From Chitinophaga arvensicola (GTDB lineage Bacteria; Bacteroidota; Bacteroidia; Chitinophagales; Chitinophagaceae): a DNA stretch of 64,000 nucleotides. The DNA lies in contig NZ_FOJG01000002.1 in NCBI RefSeq assembly GCF_900110835.1, positions 1-64,000 on the forward strand. The letters run 5' to 3'. The notes under the pieces are model-generated. The model had not been told where the DNA came from. It ran no database searches and saw nothing but the letters and a program-made list of their open reading frames with translations. Of the stretch, positions 10,199-18,384 are shown in pieces (position 1 is the first letter of the stretch; every line of letters starts with the position of its first letter). The position numbers and the translations under genes were made by a program.

Positions 10199-10986
10199 TG
10201 GCAAAGGAAATTAACTTACACGGCATACAACGCACCTGCTACGCTAAAAGTAGCAAGGCTGGCGAACAGTTCATAAAAGATCATGGATTGTCCTGGATTG
10301 TTTCCGGTGAGATGGAAGCTTACGACGGTCACACGAAATACGTATACCGCAAAGGAGACATTGTACTATACCGTAAAAATGCATTGGTACGTTTTGTAAA
10401 ATATCCGGCCCATGACGAAGCATTTGAAGCTATTTCAGTGATCCTGGATGAATCACTGCTGCAGGATTTTTCGCAGCAGCAGCAATTGGTTTCCCAAAAA
10501 GCAATGAAGGAAAGTTTATTCAAACTCGAACCCGATGAGCTAATCCAGGGCTACTTCATCGCTTTGCAACCCTGGTTTGACCATCATATGAATACGGACC
10601 TGGTTGAACTCAAAAAGAAAGAACTCATTCATCTTCTTTTACACCATAACAAAAATTTCAGGGACCTGCTCTTTCATTTCGGTACGCCGGGGAAGATTAA
10701 CCTGGAAGGCTTTATGAATACACATTATCACTTTAATGTGCCATTGTCCGAACTCGCCTTCCTTACCGGCAGAAGCCTGGCAACTTTTAAACGCGATTTT
10801 GAGAAAATATTCCAGACATCTCCCAATCGCTGGTTACAACAGAAAAGATTAGAGGAAGCGTATTATTTATTACATAATAAAAAGATGAAATCGAAGGACG
10901 TTTACCTGGAAGTTGGTTTTGAAACCCTTTCCCATTTTTCCTACGCTTTTAAAAATAAGTTTGGCGTAAGTCCTTCCAATATCTAG
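10198..10986 (+). CDS. AraC-family transcriptional regulator
   Basis: The product is about 262 residues. I place the start at the ATG that overlaps the preceding stop (TGATG at 10196-10200). An upstream in-frame ATG at 10180 would add six residues and lengthen the overlap. The N-terminal half is a cupin-like sensor region. The C-terminal 95 residues carry the double helix-turn-helix, with LTGRSLATFKRDFEK in the first and YLEVGFETLSHFSYAFK in the second, ending in FGVSPSNI. It is clearly paralogous to the AraC gene at 13181-14017. Its place between the hydrolase and two SDR genes suggests that it controls this operon and responds to a small molecule the SDRs handle. Confidence 0.9.
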   Translation: MAKEINLHGIQRTCYAKSSKAGEQFIKDHGLSWIVSGEMEAYDGHTKYVYRKGDIVLYRKNALVRFVKYPAHDEAFEAISVILDESLLQDFSQQQQLVSQKAMKESLFKLEPDELIQGYFIALQPWFDHHMNTDLVELKKKELIHLLLHHNKNFRDLLFHFGTPGKINLEGFMNTHYHFNVPLSELAFLTGRSLATFKRDFEKIFQTSPNRWLQQKRLEEAYYLLHNKKMKSKDVYLEVGFETLSHFSYAFKNKFGVSPSNI

Positions 10987-11005
10987 TACAAAAAAACATT
11001 TACAT

Positions 11006-11827
11006 ATGAAAAAGACCGTTTTAATTACGGGCTCCTCCACTGGGATTGGAAGAGCCGCAGCCCTTCTTTTTGCCGAAAATGGCTGGAATGTAGTCGCTAC
11101 CATGCGCAACCCGGAGCAGGAGAAAGAACTGACACAGCTCGGAAATGTACTGGTTACTTCCCTGGAACTACAGGATCCGGCATCCATCCATAACAGTATT
11201 CAAACTGCGCTGGAAAGATTTGGCCGCCTGGATCTCTTGGTAAACAATGCTGCCTACGGGCAATATGGCGTTTTCGAGGCCATCACGCCGGAGCAGATTG
11301 AACAACAGTTCAGGGTGAATGTATTTGGTACCATGAATGTGATCCGCGCGGTATTACCACATTTCAGACAACAAAAGCAAGGCAGTATCATCAATGTAAG
11401 TTCCGCCGGCGGACGGATTGGTATCCCGTTAATCTCGATGTATGTGGCCTCTAAGTTCGCATTGGAAGGCTTCTCGGAAGCACTTTCCTATGAACTGGCC
11501 ACCCAGCATATCAGTCTGAAACTGGTAGAACCAGGTGGCGTGGATACGCCTTTCCACAACACTTCCGCAAAACATTTCGCCATGGATCCTGAGCTGACAG
11601 ACTACAACGACTTCATCGCATCTGCTACGGCAAAACTCGGTGAAATGGGAGAGCATATGTCCAGCGCCACAGCGGTAGCAGAGGAGATTTATAAAGCAGC
11701 TACAGATGGTTCCGACCAGTTCCGTTATGCCGTAGGTGCAGATGCAAAGGGATGGATCAAAGACAGAACCTCCATGGACGATCTTACATTCACGAGGCAT
11801 ATGCGCACATTGTTTAATCTTAATTAA
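11006..11827 (+). CDS. Short-chain dehydrogenase/reductase (SDR), first of a tandem pair
   Basis: This is a 273-residue classical SDR. The NAD(P) motif is TGSSTGIG at residues 8-15, the central motif is NNAAYG, the catalytic serine lies in VSSAGG, and the catalytic pair is Y146/K150 (YVASK). It is an NAD(P)H-dependent oxidoreductase acting on an alcohol or carbonyl substrate that the sequence does not reveal. It lies 19 nt after the AraC gene and 12 nt before a second SDR of very similar sequence, so the pair looks like a tandem duplication within one operon. Confidence 0.92.
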   Translation: MKKTVLITGSSTGIGRAAALLFAENGWNVVATMRNPEQEKELTQLGNVLVTSLELQDPASIHNSIQTALERFGRLDLLVNNAAYGQYGVFEAITPEQIEQQFRVNVFGTMNVIRAVLPHFRQQKQGSIINVSSAGGRIGIPLISMYVASKFALEGFSEALSYELATQHISLKLVEPGGVDTPFHNTSAKHFAMDPELTDYNDFIASATAKLGEMGEHMSSATAVAEEIYKAATDGSDQFRYAVGADAKGWIKDRTSMDDLTFTRHMRTLFNLN

Positions 11828-11839
11828 AGTCTGCATATC

Positions 11840-12673
11840 ATGAAACAAACGATATTTATTACCGGCGCCTCCTCGGGGATTGGCCTGGCAACCGCACAGT
11901 ATTTTGTGGAACAGGGTTGGAATGTAGTGGCTACAATGCGTCAGCCGTATAAACAAACGGCGCTAAAAAACAGCGATCAGCTGCTGTTGCTGAAACTGGA
12001 TGTAGCCGAACCCGCTACTTTCCCGGAAATAATCGACACCGCTATCGCCAGGTTTGGTAAAATAGATGTGCTGCTCAATAATGCGGGCTACGGGCAACAT
12101 GGTTTATTTGAAGCCACCACCACTGAACAGATCAGGCGCCAGTTTGACGTGAACCTGTTTGGTACCATGGATATCACCAAAGCCCTGCTGCCGCATTTCC
12201 GTCAACAGCGGAGCGGAAGCATTATCACCATTACTTCCGGCGTAGGTCGGGTTACTGTTCCCCTGGTATCGGTGTATGCGGCCTCAAAGTTTGCGCTGGA
12301 AGGCTTTTGCGAATCACTTTCTTTTGAACTGGCTGCACAGCATATTAAAGTGAAGATCATCGAACCAGGTAGCATCAATACCAATTTTGAACAAACCACC
12401 AAAGCCAATTTTGCAGTAGATGATACTTTAACTGATTACAGTGAGTACCTGAAACAGATGGATGAGATTTTTAAAAGTATTTACAGCGGTGGTTCAGCTT
12501 CCCCAAGAGATGTTGCCGCAGCTGTCTTTGCTGCTGCTACAGATGGTTCGGATCAACTGAGATATGTAGTAGGGGAAGACCTGCAACCATTGCTGGATAT
12601 CCGCAACGGTGGTACAGATGAGCAGTATATGAATGTATTGAGAAGCACTTTTTCTCCCTCCGGAAACCATTGA
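11840..12673 (+). CDS. Short-chain dehydrogenase/reductase (SDR), second of a tandem pair
   Basis: This 277-residue SDR has TGASSGIG near the N-terminus, NNAGYGQHG, the serine in ITSGVGR, and Y146/K150 in VYAASK. It shares long stretches with the upstream SDR, including GWNVVATMR, YGQxGxFEA, FALEGF and the C-terminal ATDGSDQxRY, which supports tandem duplication followed by divergence. It is the last gene of the plus-strand operon and is followed 21 nt later by a strong bidirectional terminator. Substrate unknown. Confidence 0.92.
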   Translation: MKQTIFITGASSGIGLATAQYFVEQGWNVVATMRQPYKQTALKNSDQLLLLKLDVAEPATFPEIIDTAIARFGKIDVLLNNAGYGQHGLFEATTTEQIRRQFDVNLFGTMDITKALLPHFRQQRSGSIITITSGVGRVTVPLVSVYAASKFALEGFCESLSFELAAQHIKVKIIEPGSINTNFEQTTKANFAVDDTLTDYSEYLKQMDEIFKSIYSGGSASPRDVAAAVFAAATDGSDQLRYVVGEDLQPLLDIRNGGTDEQYMNVLRSTFSPSGNH

Positions 12674-12694
12674 TTTTCCTTCGGATGATCATAT

Positions 12695-12730
12695 AAAAAT
12701 AGCCGGTCTTGAAAAAGACCGGCTATTTTT
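12695..12730. terminator. Bidirectional intrinsic terminator between convergent genes
   Basis: There is a perfect 10-bp GC-rich stem (AGCCGGTCTT with its complement) around a GAAA loop. An A/T extension of six further pairs supplies a U-tract on both strands. It separates the plus-strand SDR operon from the minus-strand SnoaL-like gene. Confidence 0.9.
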
Positions 12731-12756
12731 GATCCCCCTGTAAAGATCATCTACAG

Positions 12757-13203
12757 TTATTTGTTTTCGATCCAGTCCACCAGCAATTTACGTTCTGCAA
12801 AAAGCCATTTTTCTGCTTGTTTTATGAAGATGTCATGATAGCGGATGGTAGCAATCATCAGGTGTTGCCCGTTGCTATCTACCGTTAGGTGATGCGCCCT
12901 GCAATACGTGATTCCATGTGCCCGGTCGCCTTCCAGGGTAACAGTACTTTGTCCGTTGAAGTGCATGGTGGCATGATAGGTATTCAGGTTGTCAAAAACC
13001 GGGAACAGGTCTGCCCGTTTGGTAATGACCTGTGTAGGCGTATCAGACTTACTGTCCATATACACAATAAATTGCGTATCTTCTGTAAACAGTGCCATTT
13101 GTCCTGTTGCATTACGCGTATCGGCGCAGTAGGCGTATTGATCTACCACTTCGCGTATCGCGCGCCGGTCCTGTTCTTCTCTAATAAACTGTTCTGTTGT
13201 CAT
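12757..13203 (-). CDS. SnoaL-like (NTF2-fold) protein
   Basis: This 148-residue protein has the SnoaL-like layout. A helical N-terminus (EEQDRRAIREVVDQYAYCADTRN) leads to ALFTEDTQF and then a beta-sheet half ending in EKWLFAERKLLVDW. NTF2-fold proteins of this size act as small hydrolases, isomerases or ligand-binding proteins; nothing here fixes which. Its start overlaps the end of the upstream AraC gene by 23 nt, so the two are translationally coupled and end a four-gene minus-strand operon of SDR, membrane protein, AraC and SnoaL-like protein. Confidence 0.8.
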   Translation of the reverse strand: MTTEQFIREEQDRRAIREVVDQYAYCADTRNATGQMALFTEDTQFIVYMDSKSDTPTQVITKRADLFPVFDNLNTYHATMHFNGQSTVTLEGDRAHGITYCRAHHLTVDSNGQHLMIATIRYHDIFIKQAEKWLFAERKLLVDWIENK

Positions 13204-14017
13204 TTTGTTTTGAATAAATGGTGGCCGGTGTGATACCGAATTTTTCTTTAAAGGAAGAATAGAAATGGGAGAGGTTTTCGAAACCCAGATCCAGGTAGAT
13301 GTCTGCCGGTTTCTGTTGTTTTTTTTCGATGAGATAGTAGGCTTCCACCAGTCGTTTTTCTTTCAGCCATTTGCGTGGCGACGTACCAAACACTTTTTCA
13401 AAATCGCGCTTAAAACTAGCCAGACTTCTTCCCGTTAATCTGGCAAAATTTTCAATGGGTACGTTGTATTGATAATTCTTCACCATAAATGCTTCCAGGT
13501 CGATTTTATAAGGAGTTGAAAAATCGAAGAGGAGTGTTTTAAGCACCGGGTGCAGCTTTAGCAGCAACGTAATCATCTCGTTTACCTTCATCGCTTCCAT
13601 TTCAGGATTTACTTCCTTTGTATGTTCCAAATAGGGGATCAGTGAAGAGAAATAACCCTGTATAAAGCTATCTGGCTCCAGTAAAATATTAGGATCGCCA
13701 CTGTATTTATGATCAGTAGCAATATGATGTTCCACAGCATATTTTTTCAGGTAGTCCGTATCCAGCATAACGGAAACGGAGCGGTATTCCCTGTTCTCTC
13801 CCGGATATTTGAAAGCCTTTGCCAGTTGGTTCCTGTGGGCAATCATCAGTTGTCCTTCTTTTAGGATCATGGTTCCCTGCTGATGATCGATGTGCGTTTC
13901 GCCGGATATCTGGAAGGATACGGCATGTTTCGGCACAAACTGTTCGTGCCCCATGGCTTTATCGACCAGGCAGGAATAAACAAAAGCATCTCCAAAGTTA
14001 TTTTCTTCGTTACTCAT
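13181..14017 (-). CDS. AraC-family transcriptional regulator, paralogue of the one at 10198
   Basis: The product is 278 residues, with an N-terminal cupin-like sensor and a C-terminal AraC double helix-turn-helix. The DNA-binding half contains LTGRSLASFKRDFEKVF and YLDLGFENLSHFYSSFKEKFG, nearly the same as the regulator at 10198-10986, so the two regulators may recognise related operators. It overlaps the preceding membrane-protein gene by 8 nt and the following SnoaL-like gene by 23 nt, which indicates tight translational coupling. Confidence 0.92.
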   Translation of the reverse strand: MSNEENNFGDAFVYSCLVDKAMGHEQFVPKHAVSFQISGETHIDHQQGTMILKEGQLMIAHRNQLAKAFKYPGENREYRSVSVMLDTDYLKKYAVEHHIATDHKYSGDPNILLEPDSFIQGYFSSLIPYLEHTKEVNPEMEAMKVNEMITLLLKLHPVLKTLLFDFSTPYKIDLEAFMVKNYQYNVPIENFARLTGRSLASFKRDFEKVFGTSPRKWLKEKRLVEAYYLIEKKQQKPADIYLDLGFENLSHFYSSFKEKFGITPATIYSKQNDNRTVY

Positions 14018-14519
14018 GTACCAGTTGTTTTAATTGTTCGTGATAAAGGGTATTGCGTGCATCGGTATGGCTGTCGATGGCCATGAGCAATCCTGCCAGT
14101 AATCCAAGCGTGATGCCGATGGCTCGCCAGGTGGGCGATGGCAGCAACAGGATGATCAATCCTGCGAGGATCAGCAGTACCGGTAATACACGGAATACGG
14201 TGGCCAGCTCCTGCTGCGACTTCGCGGTACGTTGTAGTTCCTGTTGCAGGAACACCTGTGGATCGTTGCGATAGGTTTGTTCAAATTGTGTGATGCGGGG
14301 TTTGTTGGCAAAAAATAACCCGGTGCCCACCGCTACCAGGAAAACGCCCGATACCAGCAAGGGCCAGATGAAAGCCCTTGCCATAGTGGTTTTCCCCCAG
14401 TAATAAAAGCCAATGGCGGCTGCCAGTACGATAATACTGAAAAGCCATACTATTCTGGCGGAGAAGACTTCTGCCTTTGCCCAGTCGGTACTTAGTTTTA
14501 AAAGGTCCATAGTGATCAT
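14010..14519 (-). CDS. Four-helix membrane protein, unknown function
   Basis: This is a protein of 169 residues, or 166 if the Met at 14510 is used. It has two hydrophobic segments near residues 23-44 and 52-70, a charged cytoplasmic or periplasmic stretch (NKPRITQFEQTYRND...), and two more at about residues 110-127 and 131-147. It sits between an SDR gene (6 nt upstream) and an AraC gene (8-nt overlap), clearly inside the operon. The family is not recognised beyond a generic integral membrane protein of Bacteroidota SDR/AraC clusters. Function unknown. Confidence 0.75.
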   Translation of the reverse strand: MITMDLLKLSTDWAKAEVFSARIVWLFSIIVLAAAIGFYYWGKTTMARAFIWPLLVSGVFLVAVGTGLFFANKPRITQFEQTYRNDPQVFLQQELQRTAKSQQELATVFRVLPVLLILAGLIILLLPSPTWRAIGITLGLLAGLLMAIDSHTDARNTLYHEQLKQLVHE

Positions 14520-14525
14520 TATCTT

Positions 14526-15341
14526 TTATAATCCGAACTGCTTTTTAAGTCCGTTGATGAAAGTATTGTCATCTTCTTTTGATCGCTTTCCCAGCAATGC
14601 CTGTGCATCCGGGGTAGCAGGGTAGCGAAGCTGATCGGTATCATCCGTAGCGGCTTCATAGATTTTTTCGGCTACCACGCGGGCGGGCACACTCATACTC
14701 CCCAGGTTGTCCATCATTTTTGTAAGGGTAGTCATCAGCCCCTGGTATGCTGCTATCGTTGTGTCGTTCTTAAAGTCAAAGGATCTTCCGGCAAAATCGG
14801 TGGCAGTGGCGCCCGGTTCAATGATTTTGACCTTTCCGCCAAAGGTGGCCAGTTCAAAGTTCAACGATTCCGAAATACCCTCTACCGCAAATTTGGTCCC
14901 GTGGTACAATGTGCCAAAAGGAAATGCAAACCGGCCGCCCATAGAGGAAACGTTGATGATCACTCCTCCCTTGTTCGCTCTGAAATGGGGGATCACGGCG
15001 CGGCTCACATCCAGTAACCCGATTACGTTGGTATTAAACTGACGAAGGATGCTTTCCCTGTCAAATACTTCCAATGGTCCATACGCGCCGTATCCTGCAT
15101 TGTTTACCAGCACATCAATTTTCCCGAAGCGATGGATGCTTTCCTCCACGGTATGCTGAATACCTGCCGGATCCGATACATCCAGTTTAGTTACCCAAAC
15201 ATTTTTGAATGTGTTTAGTTCAGTTTCGTTTTCAGGTGTACGCATGGTTGCAATAACATGCCAGCCTTGTTCTGCAAAAAAAATTGCGGTGGCTTTACCA
15301 ATGCCGCTGCTACTTCCGGTGATTAAAATCGTCTTGCTCAT
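14526..15341 (-). CDS. Short-chain dehydrogenase/reductase (SDR)
   Basis: I chose the Met at 15341, which begins MSKTILITG, so the fold starts directly. An in-frame Met 13 codons upstream (15380) adds a stretch unlike an SDR N-terminus. The 271-residue product has TGSSSGIG at residues 9-16, NNAGYGAYG, the serine in VSSMGG and Y146/K150 (LYHGTK). The C-terminal ATDDTDQLRY matches the other two SDRs of the neighbourhood. It is the first gene of a four-gene operon with the membrane protein, AraC and SnoaL-like genes. Confidence 0.9.
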   Translation of the reverse strand: MSKTILITGSSSGIGKATAIFFAEQGWHVIATMRTPENETELNTFKNVWVTKLDVSDPAGIQHTVEESIHRFGKIDVLVNNAGYGAYGPLEVFDRESILRQFNTNVIGLLDVSRAVIPHFRANKGGVIINVSSMGGRFAFPFGTLYHGTKFAVEGISESLNFELATFGGKVKIIEPGATATDFAGRSFDFKNDTTIAAYQGLMTTLTKMMDNLGSMSVPARVVAEKIYEAATDDTDQLRYPATPDAQALLGKRSKEDDNTFINGLKKQFGL

Positions 15342-15531
15342 CCTGTTGATTATTTGAAAGTAAAGGTCCGCTTCCTCCAACTATTTTAGTTTTCCCTGCG
15401 GCTCAATTTTAGTGTTCTGTAAAGCTCATCTGCGCGCTTGTCGTGAGCCAATGAGCATTAAAATTCGAGCCTTGCAGCGAACGTTCCCGGAATTTTCCTT
15501 CCGAGATTTGGGTAACAAAACAAGGATAACC

Positions 15532-16275
15532 ATGAGTATAAACATCTCCGGAAAAGTAATTGTTATTACAGGCGCCAGTAGCGGCATCGGCCTGGCTACG
15601 GCTAAAATATTAAGCGCGCAGGGCGCTATTGTCAGTTTAGGTGCACGGCGTATAGAAAGACTAACACCTTTGGTAGAAGAGATTAACAGCAGGGGAGGTA
15701 AAGCCCTGGCGCGCCGTACAGACGTGAGTGTGCGTGAAGACGTACTGGCGCTGGTGGCAGACACCGTAGCGGCTTTTGGTAAAGTAGACGTGATGGTCAA
15801 CAACGCAGGTGTAATGCCCTTATCCCTGATAGAAGACCTGAAATTTGAGGAGTGGAACCAGATGATTGATGTGAATGTAAAGGGCGTATTATATGGAATC
15901 GCTGCGGTGTTGCCTTATTTTAAACAACAACGTTCAGGCCAGGTGATCAATGTCTCCTCTTTGGCCGGACATATGGTAGCCCCTACATCTGCCGTGTATT
16001 CCGCCACCAAAGCGGCTGTACTGATGCTCAGTGAAGGCTTCCGCCAGGAGGTAAAGCCGTATAATATCCGTACCACGGTGGTTTCGCCCGGACTGGTCGA
16101 AAGCGAATTATCGCATACTATTTCAGCCGTAGAAGTAAAGGTAGCGATAGATGAACTCAGAAAGCTGTCCATTCCGGCGGAGAATATCGCCAATGCAATT
16201 GCTTACGTTATTTCTCAGCCGGAAGAGGTGGATGTCAGCGAGATCCTCATCCGTCCAACCGCGCAACCTATGTAA
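15532..16275 (+). CDS. Short-chain dehydrogenase/reductase (SDR), different subgroup
   Basis: The start at 15532 (MSINISGKV) is preceded by an AAGGA ribosome-binding sequence at the right distance. A longer frame from 15412 exists, but its extra 40 residues look random. The 247-residue enzyme has TGASSGIG at 13-20, NNAGVMP, the serine in VSSLAGH and Y156/K160 (VYSATK). It resembles the YdfG/oxidoreductase type (ending in EILIRPTAQPM) more than the three neighbouring SDRs. Transcribed divergently from the SDR at 14526-15341, with an intergenic space of about 190 nt that must hold both promoters. Confidence 0.9.
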   Translation: MSINISGKVIVITGASSGIGLATAKILSAQGAIVSLGARRIERLTPLVEEINSRGGKALARRTDVSVREDVLALVADTVAAFGKVDVMVNNAGVMPLSLIEDLKFEEWNQMIDVNVKGVLYGIAAVLPYFKQQRSGQVINVSSLAGHMVAPTSAVYSATKAAVLMLSEGFRQEVKPYNIRTTVVSPGLVESELSHTISAVEVKVAIDELRKLSIPAENIANAIAYVISQPEEVDVSEILIRPTAQPM

Positions 16276-16302
16276 TTGCGGAAAAACCGTTATCCGGCTG
16301 TA

Positions 16303-16338
16303 TACAGGGCGATTTTCAAAGGAGAAAATCTCCCTGTA
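16303..16338 (+). terminator. Hairpin terminator after the SDR gene
   Basis: Inverted repeat with 15-bp arms around TACAGGGCGATTTTC and one mismatch, a 6-nt AAAGGA loop, then a T-rich stretch (ACTATTTTCTTCATTTT). It lies 28 nt after the SDR stop and just before the TetR operator. Confidence 0.65.
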
Positions 16339-16349
16339 CTATTTTCTTC

Positions 16350-16380
16350 ATTTTGACAAAATTTGTAAATTTGTCAAAAT
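16350..16380. promoter_or_regulatory. Operator-like palindrome upstream of tetR
   Basis: A perfect inverted repeat has 11-nt arms, ATTTTGACAAA and its complement, around a 9-nt centre. Its core is TTTGAC-N15-GTCAAA, the geometry found again before the MFS gene. It overlaps the expected -33 region (TTTG at 16362-16365) of a likely promoter with a -7 box TACTTTTA at 16386-16393. Bound repressor would therefore block tetR transcription (autoregulation). Confidence 0.7.
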
Positions 16381-16414
16381 ATTACTACTTTTACGGCCGT
16401 AATTATCAAGAAGC

Positions 16415-17023
16415 ATGAGTCTTTCACAAGAGGAGTTACTGAGAAGTCAGATTTTGCAAACTGCACAGCAGCTGTATGAGCGCCACGGCATCAAGAAGGT
16501 GACGATGGACGATGTGGCGAAAGCAGTAGGTAAAACCCGCAGCGCCCTCTATTATTATTTTAAAAACCGCGATGAATTGTTTGAGGCGGTGATGTTTTCA
16601 CTGGTGGAAGAAGTGAAAAACGAAATGGAAGGCGTGATCAACAAAGAGAAAGGACTGGAAGCCAAGATCCATGCCTTTTGTTTTGCCAAGATCAAAGGCT
16701 TTAAGAAAACCCGTAACTTCATTGCTGCCATAGAATCAGGATTGGATAAAGACGAATTATCCAAATATTCCGCGATCATGTGGAATGTGCATCAGCATAT
16801 GATGCAGGCAGAAACAGCTTTGCTGAAGAAAGAGATTGAACACGCCGTAGCTTCCCGGGAAATACCGGAGCCGGACACCGATGCACTGGAAACATTACTA
16901 TTTGTATTATTGAGCAGCATTCGCGGCATCCGCAGGGAATCTGCTATAGAAGGATATAAAAACCTCTGGCAGAACGGGGTGGTCATGTTGGCGAGATCCG
17001 CTGCACGGGAACTGGGGTTGTAA
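16415..17023 (+). CDS. TetR-family transcriptional repressor
   Basis: This 202-residue protein has an N-terminal TetR helix-turn-helix at residues 10-57 (ILQTAQQLYERHG, VTMDDVAKAVGKTRSALYYYFKNRDELF). An all-helical ligand-binding domain follows, of a type seen in YcdC/AcrR-like regulators. A large palindrome precedes it and a second one with the same spacing precedes the MFS gene downstream. This fits a repressor that controls itself and the adjacent exporter, with the ligand being an exported compound. Confidence 0.9.
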   Translation: MSLSQEELLRSQILQTAQQLYERHGIKKVTMDDVAKAVGKTRSALYYYFKNRDELFEAVMFSLVEEVKNEMEGVINKEKGLEAKIHAFCFAKIKGFKKTRNFIAAIESGLDKDELSKYSAIMWNVHQHMMQAETALLKKEIEHAVASREIPEPDTDALETLLFVLLSSIRGIRRESAIEGYKNLWQNGVVMLARSAARELGL

Positions 17024-17038
17024 TTTTTTTTATCCATA

Positions 17039-17067
17039 ATTTGACGTTTCGATGTTTTTTGTCAAAT
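17039..17067. promoter_or_regulatory. Operator-like palindrome upstream of the MFS gene
   Basis: The inverted repeat ATTTGAC-N15-GTCAAAT is centred about 52 nt upstream of the MFS start. Half-sites and 15-nt spacing are the same as in the palindrome before tetR, although the centre sequences differ. This is strong evidence that both are sites for the same dimeric regulator, most simply the TetR protein. Confidence 0.65.
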
Positions 17068-17105
17068 AGTTCGAATGCCGTTTTATTATCACAGATCAAT
17101 GTAAG

Positions 17106-18365
17106 ATGAGTATCAGCAGCGTAAATACTTTCAGGGCGTTTCAAAGTAACAATTTCAAATATTACTTCGCCGGGCGTTCCATTTCCCAGTTTGGCATCTG
17201 GATGCAGCGCACAGCCGTGGTCTGGATGATTTATTCCCTCACACATTCGCCGTTTATGCTGGGCGTTACGGTATTTGCAGAGCAGTTTCCTTCCTTTTTA
17301 TTTTCATTCGTAGGTGGCGTCGCGGCCGACCGTTACGACCGTATGAAAATTATCCGCTGGACGCAGATCGGAGCTGTGGTGCAAACCTCCCTGCTGGCCA
17401 TCCTGCTGCTCTGTAATCATATCGTGGTGTGGGAAATTTTAAGTCTGAGCGTGTTGCTGGGTATTATCAACGCCTTTGACGTGCCCGCCAGGCAAACGAT
17501 GATCAATGAGGTAGTCAGTGATCCGGGGGATGTATCAAGCGCATTGTCCCTGAGTGCCGCTATGTCGAGTGTCAGCAAAGTACTGGCGCCTGCTGCTGCC
17601 GGTTTTGTACTGGAGCACTGGAATGCAGGTATTTGCTTTGCACTCAATGCAGTAGGTTTTATCGTTGTCATTATCTGCTTTTCCCGGATGAACCTGAGGC
17701 CTTTTGAGCGGCGGGCAGGAGAGAAGAAAATTCTGGCCGAGTTTAAAGAAGGCATCCTTTATTTAAAGAGCGCACCTGAAATCGGACTGGTGATTTTGAT
17801 GGTTAGCCTGATTGGCTTGCTGGTACTGCCTTACGACACGTTAATCCCACAAGTGGCGAAAGTGACCTTCAAGGGTAGTGCGTCTACGTTTGGATATATA
17901 TCCGGTTTTATCGGATTGGGTGCGGTATCGGGAACGGTGTTGCTGGCCTCCCTGAAACGTAATGCCAATCTCCGTTTTTACCTGATCCTGAGCACCGTGG
18001 TACTGGGCTTCGGACTGATCTGTTTTGCTTTTGCCGCCAATTTTTACCTGGCGTTGTTGTTTGTTTTATTTACCGGCTTTGGTTCCGTGATGCAGTTTAC
18101 CAGTTGCAATATTATCGTGCAATCCGAAGCAGCCCCGCACATGCGGGGAAGAGCCATCAGTATCTTACTGACGGCCATTTTCGGCATGGTACCCCTGGGT
18201 AGTTTGCTGACGGGGTATGCGTCTGAACATATTGGCAGCCAATGGACACTGTTTATACAGGGATTGCTGTCGATCGCGATTGGCATCCTGTTTTACCGGT
18301 TGTTCAAAGCGGCAAAAAAGGAAGATGTGCCACAGCCCGTGGCCGCTGAATTAGTTAATAATTAA
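17106..18365 (+). CDS. MFS exporter (EntS/MFS_3-like)
   Basis: This 419-residue protein has about 12 hydrophobic segments. The MFS loop 2-3 signature appears as GGVAADRYDRMKIIRWTQ at about residues 70-87. The N-terminal FRAFQSNNFKYYFAGRSISQFGIWMQ is characteristic of the DUF894/MFS_3 group that includes the enterobactin exporter EntS. It probably expels a small molecule by proton antiport at the inner membrane. It lies 82 nt after tetR, behind its own operator-like site, and 19 nt before an isochorismatase-like gene, so the last two form an operon. Export substrate unknown. Confidence 0.88.
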   Translation: MSISSVNTFRAFQSNNFKYYFAGRSISQFGIWMQRTAVVWMIYSLTHSPFMLGVTVFAEQFPSFLFSFVGGVAADRYDRMKIIRWTQIGAVVQTSLLAILLLCNHIVVWEILSLSVLLGIINAFDVPARQTMINEVVSDPGDVSSALSLSAAMSSVSKVLAPAAAGFVLEHWNAGICFALNAVGFIVVIICFSRMNLRPFERRAGEKKILAEFKEGILYLKSAPEIGLVILMVSLIGLLVLPYDTLIPQVAKVTFKGSASTFGYISGFIGLGAVSGTVLLASLKRNANLRFYLILSTVVLGFGLICFAFAANFYLALLFVLFTGFGSVMQFTSCNIIVQSEAAPHMRGRAISILLTAIFGMVPLGSLLTGYASEHIGSQWTLFIQGLLSIAIGILFYRLFKAAKKEDVPQPVAAELVNN

Positions 18366-18384
18366 ACATAAATATTCTAAAGAA

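Noticed and set aside
15412..15531. An N-terminal extension of the SDR at 15532
   Set aside because: The extra 40 residues have no SDR character, and an AAGGA ribosome-binding site precedes the inner ATG.
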